A DNA stretch of 64,000 nt from contig CALSTB010000006.1 of the NCBI GenBank assembly GCA_943789165.1, forward strand, positions 1 through 64,000. Reading direction: 5' to 3'. Origin of the DNA: an uncultured Bacteroidia bacterium. Lineage in GTDB: Bacteria > Bacteroidota > Bacteroidia > NS11-12g > UBA9320. Within the stretch, counting starts at the first letter, position 1. Each line of letters begins with the position of its first letter. The position numbers and the translations under genes are program-made. This document shows positions 1 through 9,397 of the stretch, piece by piece. Below the pieces are notes generated by a model. That model was not told the DNA's origin. It did not search any database and saw nothing but the letters and a program-made list of their open reading frames with translations.

Positions 1-2
1 CG

Positions 3-275
3 GGTTTAAACTCTAGTCAGATTGGACAGTTATTAAAAATGGCCGCTCCGCTGATTATGGGATACTTAGGCAAACAAAAGAAACAACAAGGTTCTGGGTT
101 TGATTTAGGTAGTATTGCTGGCCTTTTAGGAGGAATGGCAAATACTTCTGACAAAAACACAGGCTTAGACTTAGGCGATATACTAAATGTCGTTGGAGGT
201 TTAAGCGGAAACACTGGAGCAGCACAAAAAGGCGGCGGAATCGGCGGTCTCTTGGGAAAGCTGTTTGGTAAATAG
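3..275 (+). CDS. DUF937-like protein, C-terminal part (gene enters from the left edge)
   Basis: The reading frame is open from the first bases of the window, before the first ATG at 39, so this is the 3' end of a longer gene and not a 78-residue protein. The visible part has the helix-like segment IGQLLKMAAPLIMGYLG followed by a glycine-rich tail with repeated GG, GLLG and GDIL motifs. This is the pattern of DUF937/YidB-like proteins, whose function is unknown. The stop is followed about 20 bases later by a strong terminator. The family call rests on motif likeness; the N-terminal half cannot be seen. Confidence 0.6.
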   Translation, partial: GLNSSQIGQLLKMAAPLIMGYLGKQKKQQGSGFDLGSIAGLLGGMANTSDKNTGLDLGDILNVVGGLSGNTGAAQKGGGIGGLLGKLFGK

Positions 276-295
276 AATTTATGACACAAAAATAG

Positions 296-320
296 AAAAG
301 CGACTTCGGTCGCTTTTTTT
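296..320 (+). terminator. Rho-independent terminator after the DUF937-like gene
   Basis: An 8-bp perfect stem (AAAGCGAC with GTCGCTTT) closes a stable TTCG tetraloop and is followed directly by a run of T. It ends the gene that enters from the left edge. Confidence 0.85.
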
Positions 321-464
321 GTTTAAGGTGTTGATTGGTAATGGGTTAATAGATGTTAATATCAAACAAACACAGCAGTCAACATTAATAGTTATTTGTA
401 ATGTTCGTACGCTTCATTAATTTAGTGAGGCTTAAACGCACATCACTCACTTAATAACTGCTAT

Positions 465-2069
465 ATGATAGCTTCTGCTCAGCGCACCGCGCGTACAATG
501 GCCGGCATAGATCCGTATACGGGTAATTGGTCGCAAAAGGAAGTACTCCACCTTTTACGGCGTACTATGTTTGGCGCAACAAAATCCGACATTGATTATT
601 TTGTAACAAAAAACATGTCTGATGCTGTTGACGAATTACTCTCGCCAACTTCGTTTACACCCGATCCTCCCGTAAATAACTATAACAACGGAAGAATCAC
701 AGATCCGGATATCGCTTTAGGAGATACGTGGGTCAACGGTCCAACAAATCAAGCATTGTACAATGCCAGAATGGAGTCGATGCGCTCATGGTGGTACGGA
801 TTGATGTTAAACCAAGACCGGAGTATATTAGAGAAGATGACCTTGTTTTGGCACAATCACTTTGCCACGGAAACACAAGTATATAGAGACCCTATTTTTG
901 GCTACAACCACCATCAAATGCTTCGTGAGAATAGTTTGGGTGATTTTAAAGCGTTGGTGAAGAAGATTACAGTCGATCCAGCCATGCTTGTTTATCTAAA
1001 CGGTGAGAAAAACACGAACCGAGCTCCTGATGAAAATTATGCTCGAGAATTACAAGAGCTCTTTACATTAGGAAAAGGAGAGGATTCTGGTTATACCGAA
1101 ATTGATGTTCAACAAGCGGCCCGTGTATTAACAGGTTGGCGCGTGAATAGAACGAGTTTTACCAGTTATTTTAATCCAAACTTACACGACTCCGATGACA
1201 AGACATTCTCATCTTTCTTTGGAAACAAAAAGATTACTGGAAAGTCTGGTGCAGCAGGTGCCGATGAGTTAGACGAGTTGCTAGACATGATTTTCTCTGA
1301 AGAGGAAGTGTCGAAATACATGTGTCGCAAACTGTACAGATGGTTTGTTTATTACGATATTGATGCAGCAGCCGAAACCAATGTAATAGAGCCATTGGCA
1401 ACCATTTTTAGAAATAACAATTACCAAATAAAACCAGTGTTAAGTGCTTTGTTCAAAAGCCAACATTTCTTTGACGTAGTCAATCGCGGTTGCTTGATTA
1501 AAAGTCCAGTAGACTATTCAGTGGGCATAATGCGTCAAAACGCCGTAGAATTCCCAACATCAGCCAATTTGGTTGAACAATATTATATGTGGCAGATTGT
1601 AGGTCAAGTATGTGCCTTACAGCAGCAAAACATTGGAGATCCGCCAAATGTGGCAGGATGGCCGGCATACTATCAAGTGCCTCAGTACCATGAGATTTGG
1701 ATTAATACTGATACGCTACCAAAGCGAAATCAAATTTCTGACATAATGGTGTTGGCAGGTGTTACGCGAACAGGACAAACGATTGTAATTGATCCAATTA
1801 AAGTCGCCGAAATGTTTGACAATCCTGAAGATGCCGCAACGTTGGTTGATGACATGGTTGATTATTATTACACCTTAGACATTAGTACTGACCAAAAGGA
1901 CTACATGAAGTCATTCTTGTTATCTGGACAAGCGGCAACGTATTGGACCAGTGCTTGGAACGCATATAAGGCAGATCCAAACAATACAACCTTGAAGAAC
2001 GTGGTTAAGCTACGACTTCAAGGTTTGGTGAAGTATATCATGAATTTAGCAGAGTATCAATTGTCGTAA
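465..2069 (+). CDS. DUF1800 family protein
   Basis: A 534-residue protein of the DUF1800 family, recognised from LLRRTMFGATKSDIDYF near residue 32, the WHNHFAT motif, the NYARELQELFTLGKGE segment and the GDPPNVAGWPAY motif. DUF1800 proteins occur next to DUF1501 proteins in many Bacteroidota and Planctomycetes; their biochemical role is not established. No clear signal peptide is visible at the annotated start. A second ATG at 498 (MAGIDPYTGNW) is a reasonable alternative. The next gene begins 15 bases downstream, so the two are probably cotranscribed. Family confidence is high, function unknown. Confidence 0.9.
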   Translation: MIASAQRTARTMAGIDPYTGNWSQKEVLHLLRRTMFGATKSDIDYFVTKNMSDAVDELLSPTSFTPDPPVNNYNNGRITDPDIALGDTWVNGPTNQALYNARMESMRSWWYGLMLNQDRSILEKMTLFWHNHFATETQVYRDPIFGYNHHQMLRENSLGDFKALVKKITVDPAMLVYLNGEKNTNRAPDENYARELQELFTLGKGEDSGYTEIDVQQAARVLTGWRVNRTSFTSYFNPNLHDSDDKTFSSFFGNKKITGKSGAAGADELDELLDMIFSEEEVSKYMCRKLYRWFVYYDIDAAAETNVIEPLATIFRNNNYQIKPVLSALFKSQHFFDVVNRGCLIKSPVDYSVGIMRQNAVEFPTSANLVEQYYMWQIVGQVCALQQQNIGDPPNVAGWPAYYQVPQYHEIWINTDTLPKRNQISDIMVLAGVTRTGQTIVIDPIKVAEMFDNPEDAATLVDDMVDYYYTLDISTDQKDYMKSFLLSGQAATYWTSAWNAYKADPNNTTLKNVVKLRLQGLVKYIMNLAEYQLS

Positions 2070-2084
2070 TTAAAGCGTAGTAAA

Positions 2085-3680
2085 ATGAAAAGAAGAGATT
2101 TTTTAAAGACCACTGCTCCTTTTGCGACACTTCCTGTGTTAATGAACGGGCTTCCAATTCATGCGCTGGGCAACCCAGAAACCATGAATATTTTGAGTAA
2201 AGCATTTGTTAATACCGATCACGTTTTGGTATTGATTCAAATGAATGGTGGGAACGATGGATTAAACACCGTCATCCCAACCGACCAATATAGTAACTTG
2301 ACTAAGGCGCGATCCAACATCATGATTCCGTTGTCTAAAGTACTTGTATTGGATGACGTTGAAGGAACAGGCTTTCACCCGTCAATGACTGGAATGCGCG
2401 ATTTGTTCAACGACGAGAAATTGACTGTTGTGCAAGGTGTGGGATATCCAAACCCAAATTTTTCGCACTTTAGAAGTACCGATATTTGGCATACGGCGTC
2501 GGATTCAAGTGAAGAACTTCATTCAGGTTGGATAGGTCGATACCTAAGTCATGAGTTCCCCAATTACCCAGTTGGTTTTCCTAATACAGATATGCCTGAT
2601 CCGCTTGTGTTGCAGATAGGTTCTGTTGTTTCAACGGTTTGTCAAGGCGTAAGTGTGAACATGGGAATGGCCATTAGTGACCCTGGCGCATATTATCAAT
2701 TGGTGACTGGAAACTACACGACGAGTCCAAGCTCAAAAGCGGGAAAGGAACTTGACTACGTAAGACACGTTGCTGAACAAAGTAATGAATATGGTCAGGC
2801 AGTTAAAACGGCTGGCGAAAAAGGCAATAACAAGAGTACCAAATACCCTGCTGCAGGTGAAAACCGATTGGCAGATCAATTGAAGATAGTAGCGCAATTA
2901 ATTTCGGGTGGATTAAAGTCTCGAATTTATGTAGTAAACATCAATGGTTTTGATACCCATGCTTCCCAAGTAAATGCGACTGGGGGAACAGAAACAGGGA
3001 ATCATGCTAACTTGTTGTCACAGTTGAGTGGGGCAATAGATGCGTTCCAAGATGATATTGAATTACTAGGCTTAAAAGACCGCGTATTGGGAATGACGTA
3101 TTCTGAGTTTGGTCGTAGAATCATGTCTAACTTTAGTTTGGGAACAGATCACGGTGCTGCTGCGCCAATGTTCTTGTTTGGAACGAATGTAAAACCAGGC
3201 ATACTAGGTCAGAACCCGACTATATCAGGATCCGTTCAGGTGAATGATAACTTACCTATGCAGTACGATTTTAGGTCGGTGTATGCGAGTGTATTAAAGG
3301 ATTGGTTCTGTTTAGAAGATTCTGAAGTCGATTCGGTGATGTTAAAAACACACCAACAACTTCCGTTGTTGCAAGACACGTGTAATACCAATTCAAATGA
3401 CCGTAAAGCGCTGCGAAAAGCAGGAGATGCCTATGTGTTGAATTACCCAAATCCATTTTCAACAGCAACAACAATCAAATTTGAATCATCTGGTGGACAT
3501 ATATTAATCCAAGTGTTCAGTCCGCAAGGGCAATTAATTGACACCTTGGTCGATTCAGAAATGCCTGTTGGTGAACATGAAGTAATCTTCAACGCTGGTA
3601 ATTTAGCCAGTGGTACATACTTTTACCGCTACCAAAATGGGGAACTACAACAAACAAAACCCATGATTTTGGCTAGATAG
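2085..3680 (+). CDS. DUF1501 family secreted protein with T9SS sorting domain
   Basis: A 531-residue protein that starts with a twin-arginine-like leader (MKRRDFLKTTAPFATLPVL), followed by the DUF1501 sulfatase-like domain (MNGGNDGLNTVIPT, GVGYPNPNFSHFRSTDIW, NGFDTH, YSEFGRR, DHGAAAPMFLFG). From about residue 452 to the end there is a type A T9SS sorting domain: NYPNPFSTATTIKF, a predicted beta sandwich, and the GTYFYRY strand. Known pattern: such proteins cross the inner membrane and are then carried across the outer membrane by the Por secretion system. A Tat-type leader combined with a T9SS tail is notable. It forms a pair with the DUF1800 gene just upstream. Confidence 0.92.
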   Translation: MKRRDFLKTTAPFATLPVLMNGLPIHALGNPETMNILSKAFVNTDHVLVLIQMNGGNDGLNTVIPTDQYSNLTKARSNIMIPLSKVLVLDDVEGTGFHPSMTGMRDLFNDEKLTVVQGVGYPNPNFSHFRSTDIWHTASDSSEELHSGWIGRYLSHEFPNYPVGFPNTDMPDPLVLQIGSVVSTVCQGVSVNMGMAISDPGAYYQLVTGNYTTSPSSKAGKELDYVRHVAEQSNEYGQAVKTAGEKGNNKSTKYPAAGENRLADQLKIVAQLISGGLKSRIYVVNINGFDTHASQVNATGGTETGNHANLLSQLSGAIDAFQDDIELLGLKDRVLGMTYSEFGRRIMSNFSLGTDHGAAAPMFLFGTNVKPGILGQNPTISGSVQVNDNLPMQYDFRSVYASVLKDWFCLEDSEVDSVMLKTHQQLPLLQDTCNTNSNDRKALRKAGDAYVLNYPNPFSTATTIKFESSGGHILIQVFSPQGQLIDTLVDSEMPVGEHEVIFNAGNLASGTYFYRYQNGELQQTKPMILAR

Positions 3681-3743
3681 CATTTACCAAACTTTGGGGA
3701 ATGGTATTTGTTGATAGTTAACGAACGATTTCATTAGTACCAC

Positions 3744-4925
3744 ATGCAGCAGACATTAATTCGCATTTGTCGAATTTTCTTAGCAGTTATGTTCTTATTC
3801 TCAGGAATAAGCAAACTACTTTCCATGGCTTTTTTCGACGCTATGGTCGCCGAATTATTTCTTGGGCCAAATTATTATGACTTCCCAACCGGTTTGTATT
3901 ATACACAAATACTTAGCCGTGTTTTAATCGCTTCCGAATTGGTTCTTGGGGCCGCAATCTTAATGGACAAGTGGGTCAAGAGGATTACCATTCCTGCTAT
4001 TTTTGGCATGTTGCTATTGTTTACTGTTCACCTCTTTTATGAAGGTTTGACAAGTGACAAAGGGTTTATTGAAGGAAATTGTGGGTGCTTTGGTGATGTA
4101 TTGCCAATGAATAACCTGGAAAGTATCATAAAAAATGTTGTTGCCATGTTGGCTGCCGTTTTCGTATGGTTGAAATACAAAGAAGAAGAAAAACTGGCTG
4201 TCTGGGCTGGACCACTTGTCATTGGCATAGTGACGCTGCTCACTTTGTTGATGGGGGTTAAAACGTACCAAGAGGTGGAAGAACAACCTGAGAATCCAGA
4301 AGTTATTGTGGAAGATAGTCTGTTAACCACAGTGCCAGAACCTACAACAATTGAAATTTCAGAACAACCAGATTCAGCGACGAAAATCAGTGTGGTGAAA
4401 GATGATCCCACGGCCAAAGTGAAAAAAGATGAACCAGAATTAAGTCCCATTTTAACCATGCTTCAGAAAATGGGCAAAATGTCCGATGGCAAACCTATGG
4501 AACTATCTAAAGGAGAAGTTGCGGTATGTTTGTTTAGTATGACCTGTGGGCATTGTCAAGAATCGTATAAGGAGCTGTGTGAGTTGAGTGCTTTTGCCAG
4601 TTTACCAAAGTTGTATTTGATCAATTATGGTCAAGAATTTGAACAAAAGTATTTTTTTAATCAAGCGGGGAATTGTCGCCATGCACATGTAAGAACCGAA
4701 GATTACACCAAGTTTAACAGACTGCTTCAAGGCAAAGGATTTCCTCGAATTCTTGCGCTGAAAGACGGCAAAATTGTCCAGGACTGGAATATTGATACCT
4801 ATTCTAAAGATGCTTTCATGAAACACTTCAAAATTGAAGAAACGAATAAGAATGCGGAAGATGGTTTGAATCTACAGAAGAAGGATGACGGTTTTGACGA
4901 CTTCGAGAAACAGCCGTGGGAGTAA
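3744..4925 (+). CDS. DoxX/MauE-type membrane protein fused to a thioredoxin-like domain
   Basis: A 393-residue two-part protein. Residues 1-150 form four membrane segments of the DoxX/MauE type with the signature GNCGCFG at about 111-117, a cysteine pair typical of MauE-like redox membrane proteins. After a fifth membrane segment and an acidic, proline-rich linker, residues from about 255 carry a thioredoxin-like fold with the active-site motif CGHC (Cys268, Cys271). The arrangement suggests that electrons pass from the membrane cysteines to an extracytoplasmic thioredoxin domain (inference). The C-terminal 30 residues are charged and probably disordered. No operon partner is evident: the next gene is convergent. 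Confidence 0.8.
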   Translation: MQQTLIRICRIFLAVMFLFSGISKLLSMAFFDAMVAELFLGPNYYDFPTGLYYTQILSRVLIASELVLGAAILMDKWVKRITIPAIFGMLLLFTVHLFYEGLTSDKGFIEGNCGCFGDVLPMNNLESIIKNVVAMLAAVFVWLKYKEEEKLAVWAGPLVIGIVTLLTLLMGVKTYQEVEEQPENPEVIVEDSLLTTVPEPTTIEISEQPDSATKISVVKDDPTAKVKKDEPELSPILTMLQKMGKMSDGKPMELSKGEVAVCLFSMTCGHCQESYKELCELSAFASLPKLYLINYGQEFEQKYFFNQAGNCRHAHVRTEDYTKFNRLLQGKGFPRILALKDGKIVQDWNIDTYSKDAFMKHFKIEETNKNAEDGLNLQKKDDGFDDFEKQPWE

Positions 4926-4930
4926 AGCTT

Positions 4931-5404
4931 CTAAGGCATTTGCTCTAACTCTTTGTTAAAATCATACTGTAGGTCTTCGTGTAGTTTTGACATCGATTTT
5001 CTTACTAAATCCAGCTGTCTATTGTAGATATTCCAGAGCGTAACATTCCTACGGATAGATGGCTCGAGTAAAAGCAGTTGCTGACAGAAAAACAATAACA
5101 AAGCGACCTCAGTTTCCTTCTTTTTGGAGTATCGGATATACTTTTTTGTATTTCTTAACACTTTGCGGATGGTTTTTTTCATCCAATAGTATGTTGCCGT
5201 ATTTATGTCGTTCAGGTCTAAAACCATTTGAGCCTTGACAGATTCAACGAAACGTAATTCGTTTGAGGCGTTGAATAAGAGGTACGTCAATAACTCTTTG
5301 TTTTCTTTTTTAAATCTGGCGAGCTCTAAACATAATGCTAATACTTCCGTTTCAGAAGCGTGTTTTAATTCATCTTTTATTTCTTTTAGACTCGCTGTTT
5401 TCAT
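4931..5404 (-). CDS. Conserved hypothetical protein, mostly helical
   Basis: A 157-residue protein that I do not recognise by function. It is lysine-rich and helical, with no signal peptide or membrane segment. It opens MKTASLKEIKDELKHA and has a basic central stretch (WMKKTIRKVLRNTKKYIRY) followed by a hydrophobic patch (VALLLFFCQQLLLLEP). The even codon pattern and the lack of a competing frame support a real gene. It converges with the DoxX-thioredoxin gene, leaving only five bases between the stops. Confidence 0.6.
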   Translation of the reverse strand: MKTASLKEIKDELKHASETEVLALCLELARFKKENKELLTYLLFNASNELRFVESVKAQMVLDLNDINTATYYWMKKTIRKVLRNTKKYIRYSKKKETEVALLLFFCQQLLLLEPSIRRNVTLWNIYNRQLDLVRKSMSKLHEDLQYDFNKELEQMP

Positions 5405-5516
5405 GTTTTAACCAGTAATGCAAACGTATTACTTTTCACCATAATGGTCCTTGCACCTGGCAATTTACCTTCGAAATTGTATCTTTAGGATTATATAAAT
5501 CGAAAGACTAAGGCAA

Positions 5517-5705
5517 ATGGTATTTTTAGGAACTCCAACCATCAGGTTATTTTCAGACTCGGAAACAGCATTGTTATTCGGCTGCATCGTGTTAGGTTAT
5601 ACTGCTTTGTATTTTTATCTCTTGACAAGGGAGCTTAAGAAAAAACTAAAGCAACTACAGCTTGAGGACGAAGATCACAGTGAGACTTTTAGTGTAGAAA
5701 CGTAG
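5517..5705 (+). CDS. Small single-span membrane protein (hypothetical)
   Basis: A 62-residue protein with one hydrophobic segment (about residues 19-37, LLFGCIVLGYTALYFYLL) followed by a lysine-rich stretch and an acidic tail. This is the shape of a small bitopic membrane protein with a short cytoplasmic coiled segment. It starts 112 bases after the divergent neighbour and ends shortly before a bidirectional terminator, which fits a single-gene unit. No homologue is recognised; it could be spurious, but composition and position favour a real gene. Confidence 0.45.
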   Translation: MVFLGTPTIRLFSDSETALLFGCIVLGYTALYFYLLTRELKKKLKQLQLEDEDHSETFSVET

Positions 5706-5735
5706 ACGCCCAACGGGAGAATATTATTAAACAAT

Positions 5736-5766
5736 AAAGCCCGACTGCTTTCACAATCGGGCTTTT
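5736..5766. terminator. Bidirectional terminator between convergent genes
   Basis: A 9-bp perfect inverted repeat, AAAGCCCGA and TCGGGCTTT, sits between the stop of the small membrane protein gene and the stop of gcvP. It has A-rich and T-rich flanks on both sides and so can serve both genes. Confidence 0.75.
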
Positions 5767-5784
5767 GAGTTTTTATAATTATCT

Positions 5785-8670
5785 TTAAGCTTCTGCCGTT
5801 TCTTCGTACTCAGACAAAGGCAAACAAGCACAAACTAAGTTTCTGTCACCGTACGTGTTGTCCACTCTTGACACGCTAGGCCAGAACTTACGTTCCATTA
5901 CCCATGGTCTTGGATATGCCGCCATTTCTCTTGTGTATTTATGATTCCAATCTGATGACATCACACGTTCGGCTGTATGCGGTGCATTAACCAACATATT
6001 GTCGTCTTGTGAATAAACACCATCTTCAATTGATTTTATTTCTTCTCTGATTGATAACAACGCGTCGCAAAAACGATCTAACTCATCTTTACTCTCCGAT
6101 TCAGTAGGCTCAACCATTAAGGTTCCAGCAATAGGGAATGAAACAGTAGGTGCGTGGTAACCATAATCCATTAAACGCTTCGCAATGTCTTCAACTTGAA
6201 CACCAGAACCAGCTTTTAACACGCGTGTATCAACAATCATTTCGTGGGCAACTGTTCCACCTTTACCAGTATAAAGTAACTGATATGGTCCATCCAAACG
6301 CGCTTTGATATAGTTGGCATTTAATATGGCAGTTTTTGTTGCTTCAACCAATCCTTTTGTACCCATCATTTTGATATAGGCATAAGAGATTAACAATATA
6401 CTTGAACTTCCAAACGGCGCAGCCGATATAGCTGTCATCGCTTTATCGCCACCAGTTTTAACCAATTTGTGTCCCGGTAAATAAGGCACCAAATGTGCAG
6501 CAACACCAATTGGTCCCATGCCTGGTCCACCACCACCGTGAGGGATGCAGAAGGTTTTATGTAAGTTTAAGTGACAAACGTCAGCACCAATAAGACCTGG
6601 ATTCGTCAGCCCAACTTGTGCATTCATGTTGGCACCATCCATATACACTTGTCCGCCATTTTTGTGAATGATGGATGTGATTTCTCTAATTGTTTCTTCA
6701 TACACACCGTTGGTTGATGGATACGTAACCATCAAACAAGCCAATGTCTCAGCATGTTGTTCAGCCTTTGCTCGTAGATCGTCAACATCGATGTAACCGT
6801 TTTCCAATGTTTTTACAACCACAACTTGCATTCCTGCCATCACTGCACTCGCTGGGTTAGTTCCATGAGCACTCGCTGGAATTAAGGCAATATTTCTGTG
6901 CGATTCACCTCGGTCTTCGAAATACTCACGAATAACCATCAGGCCAGCGTACTCACCTTGAGCACCTGAGTTTGGTTGTAAGCTCATATCTGCGAAACCA
7001 GTGATTTCTGATAAATCTTTGGCTAACTCGTCAAGAATTTCATAATACCCATCAACTTGATTTCTTGGCACAAATGGGTGAATTGCGTTGAATTCTGGCC
7101 ACGTAACTGGAATCATTTCCGTTGTCGCGTTTAACTTCATCGTACAACTTCCTAATGAAATCATGGAATGTGTTAACGACAGATCTTTGTTTTCTAATCG
7201 CTTGATATAACGCAACATTTCATGTTCAATATGGTATTTGTTGAACACTTCATGTGTCATGAATTCTGACGTACGAACAAATGCTTTGTCCCAGCTTAAT
7301 GTGAGATCATCCGCAAGTGAAGTAACATCTATTTCTTGTCCTTTGACTTTGGCAAAGCAATTGGCAATGTTTTGAATGTCTTCTATTTCTGTTGTTTCAT
7401 CAATAGAGATACCTATGAAGCTACCTCCATTTCGAAGGTTCATTTCGCTGGCTTCCGCATTCGCGATCACTTTTGAAATTTCATCAGCACTAAGGCCATC
7501 CACTTTTAAGGTGTCGAAGTAATGTCCATTACTTTGTGTGAAGCCTAATTTGGCAAGAGCCTCATTTAATATTTTAGTCAAGCCGTGTACTTTGCCTGCT
7601 ATTTTCTTTAAACCTTGCGGTCCGTGATAGACACCATACATACCAGCCATGATGGCTAGCAAAACTTGCGCCGTACAGATATTAGAAGTCGCTTTGTCTC
7701 TTTTGATGTGCTGCTCTCTTGTTTGCAGCGCCATGCGCAAAGCACGTTTACCAGTAGCATCTTTACTGACACCAATGATTCTTCCAGGAATTTGTCGCTT
7801 GTATTCTTCTTTTGTGGCAAAATAAGCGGCATGTGGACCACCAAATCCTAGTGGTACACCAAATCGTTGGGTATTTCCAACCACGGCATCTGCGCCCCAC
7901 TCACCTGGAGAGGTAAGCAGCGTTAGTGCTAACAAATCAGCAACAGCGCCTACTAATACGCCAGCTTCATGAGCGGTTGTTGTAAATGATTTATAGTCGC
8001 GTATTGCTCCGTTAGAATCCGGGTATTGTACCAACGCTCCGAAAAACGACTCATCTAATTGAGCGTTTTGGAAATCGCCATACACCAATTCGATACCTAC
8101 TGGAGTCGCTCTAGTTTCAAGTATGTCAATGGTTTGAGGGAAAACGTTGTGGTCAACAAAGAATTTATTTGACTCTTTTCTTTTACAGATGTTGTGAAAC
8201 ATAGTCATGGTTTCAGCGGCAGCAGTTCCTTCATCTAATAAAGATGCGTTGGCCAATTCCATTCCAGTTAAATCCATTACCATGGTTTGGTAGTTCAACA
8301 AAGCCTCTAACCTACCTTGGGCAATCTCAGCCTGATAAGGCGTGTACTGCGTGTACCATCCTGGATTTTCCATGATGTTTCGCAATATCACAGCTGGTGT
8401 ATGGGTGTTGTAATATCCCATACCGATGTAATTCTTATACACTTTGTTCTTCGAAGCTGTCTTCCTTAACTCCGACAAAAATGCTTGTTCACTTTTGGCT
8501 TTAGAAATGTTTAATTGGCCTTCCAAACGAATGTCTGCTGGAATTGTGCGCTCAATTAGTTCATCTAAACTTTTCACACCAATTGTTGCCAACATAGCCT
8601 CTTGATCCGCCTTTGATGGACCATTGTGTCGATCTTTAAAAAAGTCGATTTGATTTACGTTTAATTGCAT
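5785..8670 (-). CDS. gcvP: Glycine dehydrogenase (decarboxylating), P-protein of the glycine cleavage system
   Basis: A full-length, 961-residue single-chain P-protein. It decarboxylates glycine with pyridoxal phosphate and passes the aminomethyl group to the lipoyl arm of the H-protein. The N-terminal half has [17 protein letters not shown] and [32 protein letters not shown] (quoted in parts), the C-terminal half [15 protein letters not shown], the glycine-rich [13 protein letters not shown] and the cofactor-binding [15 protein letters not shown] with its lysine near residue 704. Length and both halves match the homodimeric type. No gcvT or gcvH lies nearby, which is common in Bacteroidota. 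The -7-like TATTTTTG lies on the minus strand at 8694-8701. I see no glycine riboswitch in the 85-base leader. Confidence 0.98.
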   Translation of the reverse strand: MQLNVNQIDFFKDRHNGPSKADQEAMLATIGVKSLDELIERTIPADIRLEGQLNISKAKSEQAFLSELRKTASKNKVYKNYIGMGYYNTHTPAVILRNIMENPGWYTQYTPYQAEIAQGRLEALLNYQTMVMDLTGMELANASLLDEGTAAAETMTMFHNICKRKESNKFFVDHNVFPQTIDILETRATPVGIELVYGDFQNAQLDESFFGALVQYPDSNGAIRDYKSFTTTAHEAGVLVGAVADLLALTLLTSPGEWGADAVVGNTQRFGVPLGFGGPHAAYFATKEEYKRQIPGRIIGVSKDATGKRALRMALQTREQHIKRDKATSNICTAQVLLAIMAGMYGVYHGPQGLKKIAGKVHGLTKILNEALAKLGFTQSNGHYFDTLKVDGLSADEISKVIANAEASEMNLRNGGSFIGISIDETTEIEDIQNIANCFAKVKGQEIDVTSLADDLTLSWDKAFVRTSEFMTHEVFNKYHIEHEMLRYIKRLENKDLSLTHSMISLGSCTMKLNATTEMIPVTWPEFNAIHPFVPRNQVDGYYEILDELAKDLSEITGFADMSLQPNSGAQGEYAGLMVIREYFEDRGESHRNIALIPASAHGTNPASAVMAGMQVVVVKTLENGYIDVDDLRAKAEQHAETLACLMVTYPSTNGVYEETIREITSIIHKNGGQVYMDGANMNAQVGLTNPGLIGADVCHLNLHKTFCIPHGGGGPGMGPIGVAAHLVPYLPGHKLVKTGGDKAMTAISAAPFGSSSILLISYAYIKMMGTKGLVEATKTAILNANYIKARLDGPYQLLYTGKGGTVAHEMIVDTRVLKAGSGVQVEDIAKRLMDYGYHAPTVSFPIAGTLMVEPTESESKDELDRFCDALLSIREEIKSIEDGVYSQDDNMLVNAPHTAERVMSSDWNHKYTREMAAYPRPWVMERKFWPSVSRVDNTYGDRNLVCACLPLSEYEETAEA

Positions 8671-8755
8671 TTTGCCTTATTTGAAATGTGCGGCAAAAAT
8701 AATAGATATTTTAAGGATTATAGTGGTAGAAATAGCCTTGGGGAAATGTCAGGAA

Positions 8756-9367
8756 TCACTGTTCGTAGGACACCGAATCACGCTGTAATACTGCGTTAAA
8801 AACAGAATCTTTACTGGCTAGTCTGGCAAGTTCTTTTTGGATGATGCCACTTATACGTTGATATTCTGGTTCGAGAGCATGTATTGATAAGCTGATTTTT
8901 TCAGCATACTGGCTGTTGTTTATCGCGTCAGTCAACTCGGTTTGATAGTACTGCTTAAACTCCTCTTTGGTCAATTGGTTTTTATTAACCGAGGTGCGAA
9001 GATCGGCGGCTTGGGTTTTAAGAGACTTCATTTCATTAAACAAGGCGGGGTATTCTTTTAAGAAGTGCGCATAGTTTTTCTTAATGCCTTTGTATTTGGT
9101 CAAATGATTACCCAAACTCTCAGAAAAAATGGTGTCATAATATTTGTCCATATAGCGCAGCTCTCTCTCAATAGATTGTTCTCGAATACTAATGGTGTTA
9201 AAGTCAATACTTAAATACTGCTCGGTTTGTGTTAACCTTTGATCAAGGCTGTCTAATCGACTTGTATAGGCTTCATCCACAGAGTTGCAACCCGTTTGAA
9301 ATGAAATGGTTAAGATAATGGTGATAAGACTTATACCTAAAAATATTCCTTTGTTTGACTTCGTCAT
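8756..9367 (-). CDS. Putative lipoprotein with long helical region
   Basis: A 203-residue protein with an N-terminal hydrophobic signal ending in FQTGC, consistent with a lipobox and lipid attachment at Cys27. The rest is hydrophilic and largely helical with heptad-like spacing (TSRLDSLDQRLTQTEQYL, LKTQAADLRTSVNK), suggesting a coiled coil. No known domain is recognised. It is transcribed away from the chromate transporter gene; the two starts are 30 bases apart, so the promoters overlap. Confidence 0.6.
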   Translation of the reverse strand: MTKSNKGIFLGISLITIILTISFQTGCNSVDEAYTSRLDSLDQRLTQTEQYLSIDFNTISIREQSIERELRYMDKYYDTIFSESLGNHLTKYKGIKKNYAHFLKEYPALFNEMKSLKTQAADLRTSVNKNQLTKEEFKQYYQTELTDAINNSQYAEKISLSIHALEPEYQRISGIIQKELARLASKDSVFNAVLQRDSVSYEQ

Positions 9368-9397
9368 ATTTTTGTCTTAGTTTTAACTGCTCGTGTT

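Noticed and set aside
4037..4459. A 140-codon minus-strand frame opposite the DoxX-thioredoxin gene
   Set aside because: It is rich in Ser, Thr and Val as expected from an antisense shadow, and it overlaps a clearly recognisable protein.
7656..7851. Short open frames on both strands inside gcvP
   Set aside because: They lie within a fully conserved enzyme in other phases and have no start context or family likeness.
8671..8755. Glycine riboswitch in front of gcvP
   Set aside because: The 85-base interval is too short and lacks the aptamer's conserved GG-rich cores.
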